A DNA stretch of 64,000 nt from Dicyema japonicum. Taxonomy: Eukaryota > Dicyemida > Rhombozoa > Dicyemidae. The notes under the pieces were generated by a model. That model had not been told where the DNA came from. It did no database searches and was given only the letters and a program-made list of their open reading frames with translations. Position numbers and translations under genes: made by a program. Below, in pieces: positions 21,640 to 32,719 of the stretch (the stretch's first letter is position 1; each line of letters begins with the position of its first letter). The DNA is taken from contig RDEW01000016.1 in NCBI GenBank assembly GCA_011109175.1, positions 1,113,653 to 1,177,652 of the forward strand, written 5' to 3'.

Positions 21640-22690
21640 TTATATATGTTATCCGTATACAAAATGTTACTCGAACAGCCTTTCAATGGACGATATGCGG
21701 AAAGCTATTCAAAACCAGAAATCGTTTTTCGCAATGGTCCAGATGGAATTCCCTCTATTGTACTTAAGAAAATAGGCCCCTACACCCTCTTGGCCTTGAT
21801 CAGAGTTTACAACCTCTCCTTCAGTAGGAACTCGATTCCTACCCTATGGAAATTATCCCATATTCGGCCCATCTTAAACCCTGGATGGCCGAAGGACTCA
21901 ACAGCTTCGTACTGACCAATATCCCTCCTGTGTGCCACCTCCAAAATCCTAGAAAAATTCATTCTCGATCAGATTAAACTTTTTCCTCCCAGACGTATCC
22001 TTCCAACATGGCTTTAAGAAGGCTCGTTCCACAACTACCCACCTTACTTGCTTGACAAAATTCATCAAGGAATACCTTCAACGAAGACCTCGGCATCAAA
22101 ACACCATTATGTTTTCCATTGACATACAGAAGGCTTTTGACTCAATACCGAAAAAACTGCTCACTAGGAAGATTTATAGCTCTAACATTCCGAACAAGCT
22201 TAAAATTTGGCACGCTAACTTCCTCAACGGACGAAGAGTAATTTCCCATTCCACATCTTTAGTCAATAAATTTCAACCGAACAGGGTCCTGCAAGGATCC
22301 CCTCTTTCTCATTCTTTTCAACTTATTTATGAGCGACATGCCTTCCCCACACCAACCTAAAGAAAATAAATTCTTTCAAGAGACAGTAACAAAGACCCTA
22401 CAAAATAATCCTCCTTGATGTTAAAACCAACCCCGTTCGATAAACTCGTGAGGAATACGGGAGCTCTGCCAAAGCCTCTAAACCTCCAAAAAGTCACTCG
22501 TCCACACCGAAAGTGTGTAGGCACTCGGGAGGAACACCGAAAAAAGATGAGGCTCAACTTTCTGGATGAGGATCTCAAGGCAATCAACCGGAGGCTCGTA
22601 AGTGGGAGGATCTGGATGCTATGATAAGTTTTCTGTGTAACAGGGGAGGATGGACGAGATTGATCCGAAAAATTGCTTTAAGTGCCGCAC
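21640..22690 (+). mobile_element. LINE 3' half (reverse transcriptase), many stops
   Basis: Plus-strand blocks: NGPDGIPSIVLKKIGPYTLL, SIPTLWKLSHIRPILNPG, PISLLCATSKILEKFILD, MFSIDIQKAFDSIPKKLLT, SSNIPNKLKIWHANFLNGR, LQGSPLSHSFQLIY. The catalytic YADD block is missing, and a C-terminal part (PTPFDKLVRNTGALP, about 22420-22480) follows directly, so the palm is internally deleted. Same clade as LINE B. Confidence 0.7.
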
Positions 22691-22929
22691 GTGTGAAAAT
22701 ATAACAATTATAAATCTACAATAGTTGCCTATAATAATGATGGCTTGCTAAAACAAAAGGTAACCGCAACTTCGTAAAATGAGAAGGTAGATAAGAAGAT
22801 AGGTTATATATTATTTTGTGGTAAAATACTAAAACATAGCTTGTTAAAAATAGAAAAATGAATAGAATCGAATAAGTATTAGTGAAATGAGATAGTAAAT
22901 TTAATGGTCAAAACTTCGGGCTAAAAAAT

Positions 22930-25332
22930 TTAAATAATAAAGAAACTTCGGAAGCTACCAAATGACCTCAAAGATAATGGAGCTGAAAATGAATAACCTC
23001 TTCTGTAAATTTAAAGAAAATGATTAACTTTTTGTAAATGTAAACTCCAACAGCAATTAGTCCAGCCGCTATGACAGCAAAGAATAATCCAACTCCCAGA
23101 GCTACGCTATTCGACTTTTTAGCTGCAAATTAAATAAAATTTAAACAGGCAGAGATGCTACCAGTAGAAGCTAAATAGTTAGGTAAAATAGAAACAGCTT
23201 GACGACGTTTGAGTGGTAGTGACAGTCGAGGGTTGAGTTGTTGTGGTCGTCGTAGTTGTGGAAGTCGACGTGGTAGTTGAAGAAATTTTTGAAGTTGTTG
23301 AAGTCATTGTTGGAACGTCTTTATCATTCAAAAAAAAACTATCTCCGACGCAAACAGCGACTTTTGTATTTTTGCATGAATCAGTAATCCATGTTTGATT
23401 GGGAAGTATAGCAACGCATGAAATTAAGAAGTCGTCACTTTTTGGTTCACCGGGAGCCCAGTTTGGTGTGTTCTATAATAAATAAATAACGACACAGATG
23501 GGGTATTATCCAACCAAGTAAACTTTGTGTCATTCCACAAAATTCTATAGTCTATGTGAAAGCTAACATTTATGAGATCTATGGTTAATCAAAACATTTA
23601 CATTTATTGATTTTTTCGAATGTATAAGAGTCTGTATCTTTTATGAGTGTCTGCCCATAATAAGCGCAAAGTCTAGCAGAATCGTGAAAGCCGAGAAGAC
23701 CACCGAATAAGGAATATACAGAAGAACCAAGAGTAAAAGAATATGCGGTTATAGGTTTTTCTAAAAATTATTAAGCCACAAACCATAATAATCAGTTGAA
23801 CAATTTATAGTCGATGGTCTACCTCTGTTGTTTTCACGACATGCAAAGGTTGAGGGTTTGCAAACATCGTTTTTCCACTTCCCAGAGTCGTATTGAGCAT
23901 AAACACATTCTTTATCACTGTTAGAATCAGGATATCCGGAAGCCCAGTTTGTGTATTTCTAAAATAACTATTATAGTAACATTTTTATTTCCATCCTCGA
24001 ACAAATAAATGTTTAACATAAAATACTCCGTAATTCAAACCAATCGTAAATTCGGAATTTTCTTAAAATAAATATTTTAATAACCCATCACTGCACAATT
24101 TTCTAAACTGTTACTGGGAACAAAAAGAACGTCACCACGACGACTGCACAGGGTTTTTGCTTCTGTCTGATTTGCTTCAAAATCAAATATTCTTATAGAA
24201 TATGTTTCATATTGTATTATTTGGGCAAAGTATCCTAAAATGGTATCCTACCGTTACTTTGTTTTCTCTCATAGCTACAATTAGCAGGAACAGCATCCTT
24301 AACCACAGTATCTAGGAATCATACTCTAGTAGACCTGTTTCACAGATAATATGCTTTTTGCTGTACACTCTTGTGTCTTGAATTCTCCATTTATGTGACT
24401 TCGAATTACACAAAGTTCTTTTCGTGGATAACCAGGTAACCACGGAAGATATGACTGCTTGTAATTTTAAAGTATAACCGCTTGATATCCTTTAACAGTC
24501 ATGAATTTTTTTATATTTGTGATTCCAACATAAATAAAACCATGATTTTTGGCTATGAATTACTATTTATTTGAACAATTTATAGCGCAGTTTTCTAATC
24601 CGTCGTTTGGGATGAAAATATATCCGTTGTGGTCATTTTTACAGATTTGAAGGATATTTTCGTAATCCCGATATACCTTATAAATGTAATACGAGTGTCC
24701 TCTGAATGTGAGCAAATCATCGTATTTGACTATAAATTATGTCACATAGTACTATTAATAAATTTATCCCCTGTAACGTTGACTCCGTTTGATGAGATAG
24801 AATCTATTATGACATTTTTGATAACCATCTCGCATATGTATAAGTATGGATACCATCGGGATACACCAGTCCATTTTCCATTAACCTCATTTATTAGCGC
24901 TCTAGTGTTGTAATATCCAGGTTTTGAACCAAAATTATTGTATGACTACATATTATTGTATAATACGAGTTTTTTGTCAGTATGGAGAGTGGAATATTCA
25001 TTATCCCCATAATATTTCCCAATGCCGATTAAACGATCATTTCTCAGAACACCTTAAAATTAATATTATAATCTATACTGAAAATAACTTTATTTTCTTC
25101 GCTATCTTGAATATCCACAGAATAGTGTTTATCATAGCCGCAGACTTCATCTAACCAGTATCCATATGCTGTTCTTGAAGAAAAGTAATATGAGTGATTA
25201 TTGTAGTTGAAAATTTGGGAGTATGAGGCACCTTAATGTAAGACTTATGAGATTACCAGAAGTCAAGAAACATAGTAGGAATCCTAAAATCAATTTAAAT
25301 TATATCAAACCGACTAAAAAGTTGAAAATCAT
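22930..25332 (-). pseudogene. Four-CTLD receptor, decayed copy (three frame-breaking lesions)
   Basis: Near-identical to the copy at 46.8-49.2 kb with the same 19 introns (start 25330-25332, stop 22930-22932), but its coding length is 7 bp shorter. One difference is an in-frame codon loss near 24505. The others are a 1-bp loss at the end of CTLD1 (24829-24832), a 1-bp loss at the end of CTLD2 (about 24360) and a 2-bp loss in CTLD3 that also brings a TAA into frame (23981-24000). Signal peptide, stalk and membrane helix are still readable. Either a recent pseudogene or a region with consensus errors; three independent lesions favour the former. Relative to the intact copy at 15.2 kb it keeps the same upstream flank. 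Confidence 0.8.
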
Positions 25333-25355
25333 TTGTCAGTTTAATTGTATGCCAA

Positions 25356-25363
25356 TTTATATA
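25356..25363 (-). promoter_or_regulatory. TATA element of the decayed lectin receptor copy
   Basis: TATATAAA on the minus strand lies 24 bp upstream of the start codon, within a flank shared with the 17.66-kb promoter. Confidence 0.45.
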
Positions 25364-25669
25364 TTCAAAGAAAGCCAAAAATTTGATTGTGGTCTAAATT
25401 GCAAAACATTTGCTTTTGTTTTGATTCAGCTAAAATTAAGAAAACTGTTTAATATATTTAAAAAAATACTATTTTTGTATTTTCTGATATTGTAAGCAAT
25501 TTCACAAACTGTCTTTCTGTTGGAAATTTTCAAAGAAAATCTTGAGTCTCAAGATATGAACATTTTCTACGAAACCAAAGTAAAAGATTTTAGTATATTT
25601 AATAGTTATGCGACACAACCAGTTGTAGGTAATCATGTTTTAGCCTCCAGCAGTTTGTCAGTTGTCATT

Positions 25670-26375
25670 CAGTAAGTTAGTAAATAAGTTAGTAAGTAAT
25701 AAAGAAAAAGCACTGTAGATTAAGTGATGGGGGAAGTAATATGAAACGGTAGGGCATGCCAACCGACTTCTACCCCGACAGTCTCTTTCAAAAAGATCCG
25801 TAAACACAGGGTCATCTCTGAATATATGTGCCAGATACTTTATTGCGATTTTTGAAACCTCGAATAAGATTTTCGATAGTTCCGCCAACCTTGCACATTT
25901 ATCCTTCCAACCATAGGGGAATTGGCATACGAGGACTTATCCCGTAAGCAAGCTTTAGAGCAAAATTTCGCGTTTTCTCAAATTTCTTGAGGATAGAGTC
26001 TATCTTTTCGAATCGTACCATCTTTCTAAACCGTATAGCATTGCAGGTAGTGTGTGGTGAAGACATAAACAAAGGTTTCCGGCTCGAGCTTTAATTTTCT
26101 AACGCAGTAAAGAGCGTTCGTAGCTTTTTTCTTTCGTATTTTAGCATGTTCCATAAAATTACCTCCCTCGTCAATTAGGAGGCCAAGGTATTTCATAGTC
26201 TTCTTCCGAGGTATGTCTTGTAACAAGCTCTTTAGGTTAGCCATCCTCCTGCTTCCAGTTATCCTCAATATACCAGACTTCTCATGTGCCACCGAAAGGA
26301 AGTTTTCATTGCACCACTCTTCAATCTGTTCCATGTACGTTTTCAAACGATTCTCAGATACCAAAGGGTTTAAAG
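25670..26375 (-). mobile_element. LINE RT C-terminal fragment, cut at 26375 by a hAT element
   Basis: Minus-strand blocks ENRLKTYMEQIEEWCNENFL, HEKSGILRITGS, KKTMKYLGLLIDEGGNFMEH and RKKKATNALYCVRKL form the region just after the YADD box of a non-LTR RT. The catalytic box itself lies beyond the hAT insertion and is not found. The 3' end (25670-25700) is a run of TTACTAACTTA-type repeats on the minus strand, different from the tails of the other LINEs here. Confidence 0.65.
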
Positions 26376-27165
26376 CAGCGCTTCTCGATTCGTTTTGAGT
26401 TTGCACCCCAAAAATTTAAAAAACCAACCTCGCACCCCCAAGTTTTAAATCTAAGAAAATTCGAATTTTATTCAAAAAATTAGTCAGGTTCATTGAGACT
26501 TTTCCTGTCTTTTAGTTTTAATTAATTTTTCGAAGCGTGGTTTTTTGTTTGCTAACGCAATTCTGAGATCGTTTTCAGGGATTAGAGAGTTTCGGTACTT
26601 ATTTTTTATATATAGTAGAGATGAAAATCCAGATTCACATAGCCAAGTTGTTGCAAATAGAACCAGAACTTCCAGTGCTTCCTTTGCAAGGGTCGGAAAA
26701 CCAAATTGCAAACCGCACCGAAAAATTTGAGTCGTACAACATTTTCAGTGATGGAATGATTGCATTTCAATCAAATTGTCTTTAATATCCTTTTCTATCC
26801 TCCATTTTTTCATTTTGAAAGCAAATTTATTCCTGAAGGCACGTAGATTGTCAGAAGCATTTATAATGCTCATCCCTTTCCCTTGAAATATTCAACTGGT
26901 TAAGATGATTAAATTGTCAGCAAAATATGCCACAAAAATCACAAAATTTGGAGATTTGAAGCAATCAAATAGTTCAGAGTTTTTTTCAAATAAAAATTGT
27001 TCGATTTCACGCTGAGAATAAAAAATCTTGTTAAAACACGGCCTCTTGACAGCCATCTAACATCAGTATGATGCAAGAGAACAGTGGCGTCAGCATCATA
27101 ATCAGTACATAATGCTTTGAACAATCTATGATTCAAAGCCCTTCCTCGAATAAAATCAGAGTTGA
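26376..27165 (-). mobile_element. hAT transposase fragment (BED/FAM200-like group)
   Basis: Right after a plus-strand CAGCGCTTCTC end (26376), the minus strand encodes the C-terminal dimerisation part (FATTWLCESGFSSLLYIKNK, NDLRIALANKKPRFEKL) and, upstream, HHTDVRWLSRGRVLTRFF and FADNLIILTS. These are blocks of the hAT group from which the FAM200/ZBED5 genes derive. The N-terminal BED finger and catalytic start are missing, and several stops are present. At its 5' side it runs in frame into a LINE RT (junction near 27165). Confidence 0.75.
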
Positions 27166-28060
27166 CAACATGCCCAAAGAACGCCAATCTGTGTTTTACG
27201 ATTCTTCCTTCTAGCAAAATATCCGTCTCCACCCGTTTGAGTACATCGATGTTTGTTATTTTGGAAGTCCAAGGAATCCTTAGTAACCTCCTCCAGCACC
27301 ACAGTTCAAAAGCATCAATTTTTCGTCTATCCGCCTTTTTCAGTATCCATGATTCTGCGCCGTATAGAAAAACCGGGGACACGATTGCATTAACCAGTCT
27401 GCATTTGGTCCTTAAGGAAATATCTTTTCTTTTCCAAATTCTATGCATTCTCTGGAAGGTGTCTCGTCCCATGGCAATTCGCCTCTTGATTTCCAAGCCT
27501 CCGTCACCATTCCGATTAATTAGACATCCAGAAAGACAACATTATCGCAACTCTATTTTCTCATTCCCAATTTTTAGTTCCATTATTCCACTATTAGCAG
27601 TCGTCATAATTTTGGTCTTCTTGATATTTACCAAAGACGCCCTGAGGCCATCCTCTGTTTCAGCCAGTAAGGTTGTATCGTCAGCATAGCGCAAATTATT
27701 GATGTTCCTGCCTCCAATTTTAATTCCGTTATTTGATACAGTATCCAATTTAGTCATGATTATTTCGGCATAAATATTGAATAGGAGATAATAAGGATCC
27801 TTGTCTTACTCCTTTACCAATTTTGAACCAATCGGTATCTCCATGCACTGTTCTAACAGTAGCTTCTTGATCCTTATAAAGAGATTTGATAAGCAACATC
27901 AGATGGGCATCGAATCCAAATTCTTTTAAAGCGGTATAACGGAATCAAAAGCTTTCCGATAGTCAATGAAACACATGTATTCTTTTGGGATTCATGAGCT
28001 TTCTCCATAATCCACCGGACATTTGCTATATGGTTATAAACTGTAAATACTAGCAACCGT
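27166..28060 (-). mobile_element. LINE reverse transcriptase, third family, 5'-truncated
   Basis: Minus-strand order: WIMEKAHESQKNTC (fingers), GKGVRQGSLLSP-like block near 27800, GGRNINNLRYADDTTLLAET (catalytic), INIKKTKIM-type block, MEIKRRIAMGRDTFQRMHRI, VSPVFLYGAESWILKKADRR, FELWCWRRLLRIPWTSKITN, RLAFFGHV. This is a well-known LINE RT type, distinct from families A and B. Frames change near 27540 and 27780. Confidence 0.8.
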
Positions 28061-28150
28061 AAAACTTACTTATGTTGGCAAGTTTAAGCTATGTATATGT
28101 AGGTACTTTGTTTCTGCAATATTCCAAGTTTGGTGACTTTAATGTTGGTA

Positions 28151-28790
28151 TCAAAGTGTAGTTCTTTGCCTTCCGCGGAATCCGGCTCTTGTGTGTTCGA
28201 AGTAGTTGTCCATTGCGACATTTGCGGGGAACTGGTCATTTAGACGTAACACTTGGCCAAAGAAGCTCCATATTGATTTGATAATATCATCTGACATCAC
28301 GCCGGATTTGCATTTATTATTAAGGTTTGCATTAGAGATTTTCATAGGCCAGTTGATCTTGATTACCGATTTGAGCTGAGATCTGTGGAAAGAGTCATGA
28401 CGGTCCATTTCCCGTTTAGAGATTCCCAAAGTCCCATAGTTGTAGGTAAATACCGGGTTGACAAAAGCTTTGTATATTCTGAGCCTGGTAAGGGTACATA
28501 TGCCAATTTTGACAGAAAGATGAGTGTTCCGCATGAGAAGGCGTATTATTTTAACATCGTCAGGTTGAAGAAAACTCATCAAAACTTCCATGAGTTTTTT
28601 CCAGTGTACCGAATCGAATTCACGGGACATATCAATACCAAGTATTTCAATAGATTTTTTAATACTTTTGACATAGACCACAATACCATCTGTGTCCCCA
28701 CACTCATCGACTGTAGACCTGTCTGTCAAAATCCACTTTGGCCGTGGGATAGGAAAACTCAAATACAATAAAAATAAAAAAGGTTCCTTG
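28151..28790 (-). mobile_element. LINE family A copy with the RT palm deleted
   Basis: One open frame of 205 codons fuses the RT front (IEILGIDMSREFDSVHWKKL, MRNTHLSVKIG) directly to the RT tail (RLRIYKAFVNPVFTYNYGTL, FFGQVLRLNDQFPANVAMDN, GFRGRQRTTL). The PQGDSLSP and YADD blocks between them are gone. The frame is nevertheless uninterrupted. Confidence 0.75.
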
Positions 28791-29559
28791 GTTCTCCCTT
28801 TCTACAATTAGTTGTCAAAGTGTTCTTTAATAAAGTTTGTGTCCTGTCTGTATAGTTAATATGGTTTTCGAAAAAAGTGCGGTCTTTTATTATGTCGCGT
28901 CCCGCACGGGCTACCCATCCAGTGCTGGTTACATTTCATTTGTCAATCGACATGTCACCTGTCGTTTCTAATCAAAAATCAAAGAATTTACGACATGTCA
29001 TTAAATCAACATTAATTGGTCTCTAATCAAAAATCAAGAATTTTCTTTAAAGTCTATATTTTTTTACTCGATTCATGTTGAGTATTTTCAATTCTCCTGA
29101 TCCTGCCTTAATCTGTGATAAAAAATTAAATAAACTTCTATTCGGTTGTTTGACAAAATTTGAGTAATTTTACTTAGCTCTTAATTTGGAGATTTAAATC
29201 TGCTCAAGCTTAGCGATGGATTTGTCCCATAATCCTTTAAAACTCGTATCTAAATTTATTCATCAAAAATACCTCATTTCCAATAAAAAATCATACTTTG
29301 TTTGATGAACTGAAGAACAGCGGCCGAAGGCCGCATAGGGATTTAGTGTCTATCAGGTTTTCAAATTTTCCGTCTTTGTGGTATTATGTCACATGGGGCC
29401 AAGCGTTACCTATGGGCAGCCTGTTACATTAACCTTGAACCAAGATTAACTTCAATTAATTATATAAATGATTTATTAACCACAAAAAATTAAATTTAAG
29501 TAACTTTTTTTAGTCTACTCATTAATACAGTCGATATTTCTCCTTTCGAATTTTTTATC

Positions 29560-30780
29560 TATCAAATTAAACTATTTAAAACTACCTCCACGCGATTATT
29601 CGATAAAATATTAATTATTTCTGCAACTGGATAATACTGAGACTCAAACTTATCCAGTCGCAATGAGGGATTTGTTTCAAAGTCCTTTTTAGCCCTAACC
29701 TATTTATTAATGTTTTTGATTCATACTTTATCTCCCATGTTAAAAGTATATTTACTATTATGAACATTCATTTTCCTGTTCATAGCTTTGTAATAATTCA
29801 AATTTTCTTCAATCGATTTAATTTCGAAATTGAATCTCTTCGCATTCGGACACAAATTATCTGACTGGGAATTATCTAGATATAAATTTTTTAAATCAAA
29901 CTACGTGAATTTTCAATAGATTCTGGAGTCGAACAATTAACCAAATCGTCAATTTGTTCTGGAATCGCACACTCATCACTTAAATTATCTAAGTCATAAT
30001 GTGATATAAGTATAACCATTAATTATTGAATTTATTCCCTTAATTCCTCGATATCTTTCGAAAGGACTTTCGTTAGAAAATGAATGGACCGATATGTTGT
30101 AACTGTAGACAGCACTTTCTAATTCATCAAGCCACTTTTTTTCACTGTTATCCAGCATTTTTGACAACTTCCTCGTGATCGTCTGATTCTTTCGACAATT
30201 CCTTGTGCTCGTGGATTGTTAGGCCTTCCGTGAATTTGCTTAATGTTAAAATCTCCGCAAAGTTTTGTTATTTCTTGATTTTTAAATTCAGAACCATTGT
30301 CCGACTGAAGAAATTTACATGGCCCATTCAGGCGGAACAAAGATCTTAAGTTTTCACATACTTCTTTACCAGCGAAAATTTGCAGACTTCACAATTTCGA
30401 ATGACTTTTCTGATAATCTCATTCTTTACAGTGAAGTATCTGTGTCGACATTCATACTCAATTTTATTGACTCCTCCGTGTGAAAACTTGTGCAACGATT
30501 TCGCAACATGCTCCATTTCGGTTTCATTATCCAGGGATATGACTAACTTGGGATCAGTTGATTTAAGATAGTCTAAAATTATTGAAAATTTACAATACCT
30601 GTCATTGATAATAGAAAAATTCTCTATCTTCTTTACAAGCCTATATTTTCGGTGTCTCGGAAGATTTTCGGGAAATTTATCATGCAAAGCATCTTTTAAA
30701 GTTTGATATTCAACGCAATCTTTCACAAAACCCTTGTAAGAAGCCATTGCAACAAAATAATCTTCCATGCTATAAATCAC
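29560..30780 (-). pseudogene. rve integrase of the Ginger-like transposon, internally deleted
   Basis: From 30780 down: an N-terminal part (DYFVAMASYKGFVKDCVEY), a zinc-binding region (FSHGGVNKIEYECRHRYFTV ... IRKVIRNCEVCK), then almost directly the second catalytic block FLQSDNGSEFKNQE and the Glu block RAQGIVERIRRS. The segment that should carry the first catalytic Asp is missing. A C-terminal part (MGDKVWIKNI-like, FETNPSLRLDKFESQYYPV) with stops ends near 29560. Confidence 0.75.
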
Positions 30781-30910
30781 GCTAGAAATCTAGGTTTACC
30801 GCTATAAAAAATAAAATCTTTATAATCATAACATTTATGAATAAAAAACTAATTTAACAGAATTAAATCACGATATAAATCGGATATATAAAATTAAATG
30901 TCGGATAATC

Positions 30911-31018
30911 TAATGAGAGACTCATCCTCACCTTTGTCGGTCTGGGATCACTTAGTTAGATGAGAATTTTTATTTCTTTCTTTTTGACCCAGTGATCCTG
31001 GGGGTAATAATAATAATA
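30911..31018 (+). mobile_element. 108-bp 5'-truncated LINE tail with 13-bp target duplication
   Basis: Flanked by ATGTCGGATAATC at 30898-30910 and 31019-31031. The insert holds the last codons of a LINE ORF (SSPLSVWDHLVR, stop), the stem-loop GGATCACT (30945-30952) / AGTGATCC (30991-30998), TGGGGG and a TAA-repeat tail. The same end in antisense closes the copy at 50.69-50.83 kb. Confidence 0.85.
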
Positions 31019-31417
31019 ATGTCGGATAATCAAAAGACCTTTTCATGGTCGAAAAAATGTAACAGGCTGCCCATGCGTTACGCGCCGCCCATGTGGACAT
31101 ATTATCAACCATCAATGACAATAAGTTTCTCAAATTTTTTAATTAATTTGTATTTCTTTTGTCTTGAAAATGTCTGTACAGGATCACCATTTAAAATGTT
31201 CACTATGGATTGATATTTTATAATATTTTTGACAAAGCCTATTATTATCATATAAAGAGATAAACATTTTATAGAGCACATGTTGAATATTTATGAATAA
31301 CGGTAAAAGATATTTATATATGTCCGACACGATTAAAAATGATCAAAGCCACATTAAGTATGACATCTGGCATGTGTTTGACAGTGGTAGGACGCGTCAT
31401 CACCACGGGACGCGACA

Positions 31418-32174
31418 TAATATTTTACATTTTCTGGTAGTAAATCTCTACCTTTAGTTAACATTTAGTGAAGAATTGAAAATGACTTGACTTCACAGGA
31501 TGTTGCCTGTTATTCCATTAACAGTGAGTGATCAAACGGAGAAATTATTATTTCAATTGATTCCATAATTGCTGAAATGTCCTTTATATATGATAGTAAT
31601 TTATCCACCTCGGATAGTGAAATTTAACCCGGAAAGCACAAATGTTTAACAAAAAATTCTTATACAACTGTTTCAATATTTTTCCTGTTGAAAACATAAG
31701 GAATAAATATAAATTCTTTTTTTCAAATAACTTTGCTAATACTAACAACAATAACTTGGCATATAATTGTGGAATTAGCGGATAAATCAGTCGGAATACA
31801 ATCAGTTAATTTTTGGGGGATTCCTTAATGTTCCATCAAAACGATTAACATTTTTATCTACTTCGTCAGTTTCGCAGATTATTAAATAATGTTCTCATTT
31901 GAAAATATTTCAATAATTTTTCAAACCGTTCGTTAAGTGAGAAACTTTACAATATCACGGGATTTAGTCTTCGAAAGAACAGAAGAACCATATTTGTCGA
32001 ATTTTTAGCAATATATTTGCAAATAAAATTGCGTCAGCAAGATCATTAGTAAAACAAATGTATTGTTAGTATTGGAATTTTTGCACTATGTTTTTTGAGT
32101 TTGCTGTGTTGTTTGGTAAACCATTGCCTTTTAGAAGTTATAAATTGCATAAGAATTTTGATATTTATTGTTTT
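31418..32174. other. AT-rich, nothing recognised
   Basis: No domain, repeat pair or splice-consistent frame noticed between the outer inverted repeat and the next LINE. Confidence 0.35.
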
Positions 32175-32700
32175 CGATTGAGGTGGTGACTCTCTATTGC
32201 ACTGTCTTATTCGTATTCCTTACCGACTTCTCCGTTCACTCTGGGATCTTTCAATTGCAGAGGACTTAAACAATATTACAAAAAACACCAACTGGTATGC
32301 GATCTAACCAAATATGACGTCTCTGTCTGCTGTCTACAAGAGACAAAAACGACCGTACAATGTACAGAATTGTTAGGAAAATTCTACTTTTTTATCCTCC
32401 ATCGGCCTGCCGACATTATGGTCTCGGATTTGCAATCCATCAGGACCTGATTCACTACGTTACAAGAGTGTGGACAGCATCTGATATTATAATGGAAATG
32501 GCAGACGACCTGGACTACCTAAGAGAACTAGTGCGAAACAGAAGATCATGGTCGAAGCTGACGGAGAGGATGATTCGGAATACGACACAAGGGAAACTTA
32601 ACTAATTTTATGTTTTTTCGGGAGTTCTTTTTAACAATAATAATTGTTTTCGGCATTGCGACAACAATAAAAATATAAATTATTATTACATTTATTGAAA
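32175..32700 (+). mobile_element. LINE family A copy, endonuclease start joined to RT tail
   Basis: Begins with GAGGTGGTGAC like the 6.4-kb copy. It reads LGSFNCRGLKQYYKKHQLV, YDVSVCCLQETKT and HYGLGFAIH, then jumps at about 32485 to DDLDYLRELVRNRRSWSKLT, the last part of the RT ORF. About 2 kb of the middle is absent. The tail is AT-rich with AAT/ATT repeats near 32630-32690. Confidence 0.75.
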
Positions 32701-32719
32701 TCACATTAATATTCAATTA

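Larger units (their letters stand above)
29387..31099 (-). mobile_element. Integrase-encoding DNA transposon with about 45-bp inverted repeats and 5-bp target duplication
   Basis: Left end TGTCACATGGGGCC.. and inverted right end TGTCCACATGGGCG.. pair imperfectly over about 45 bp, best in the shared ATGGGCAGCCTGTTACATT. TATTA flanks both sides directly (29382-29386 and 31100-31104). The only coding content is a retroviral-type (rve) integrase on the minus strand. Such elements, without RT but with TGT..ACA ends and 4-5 bp duplications, are the Ginger type of cut-and-paste transposon. The copy is dead (integrase deleted and shifted) and was itself hit by a LINE tail at 30911-31018. Confidence 0.75.
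28893..31417. mobile_element. Possible outer element with short inverted repeats
   Basis: TGTCGCGTCCCG at 28893 recurs inverted as CGGGACGCGACA ending at 31417; the symmetry extends outward to TATTATGTCGCGTCCCG. It encloses the integrase transposon at 29387-31099, suggesting that the latter inserted into an older element with similar TGTC ends. A convincing target duplication was not found. Confidence 0.35.
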
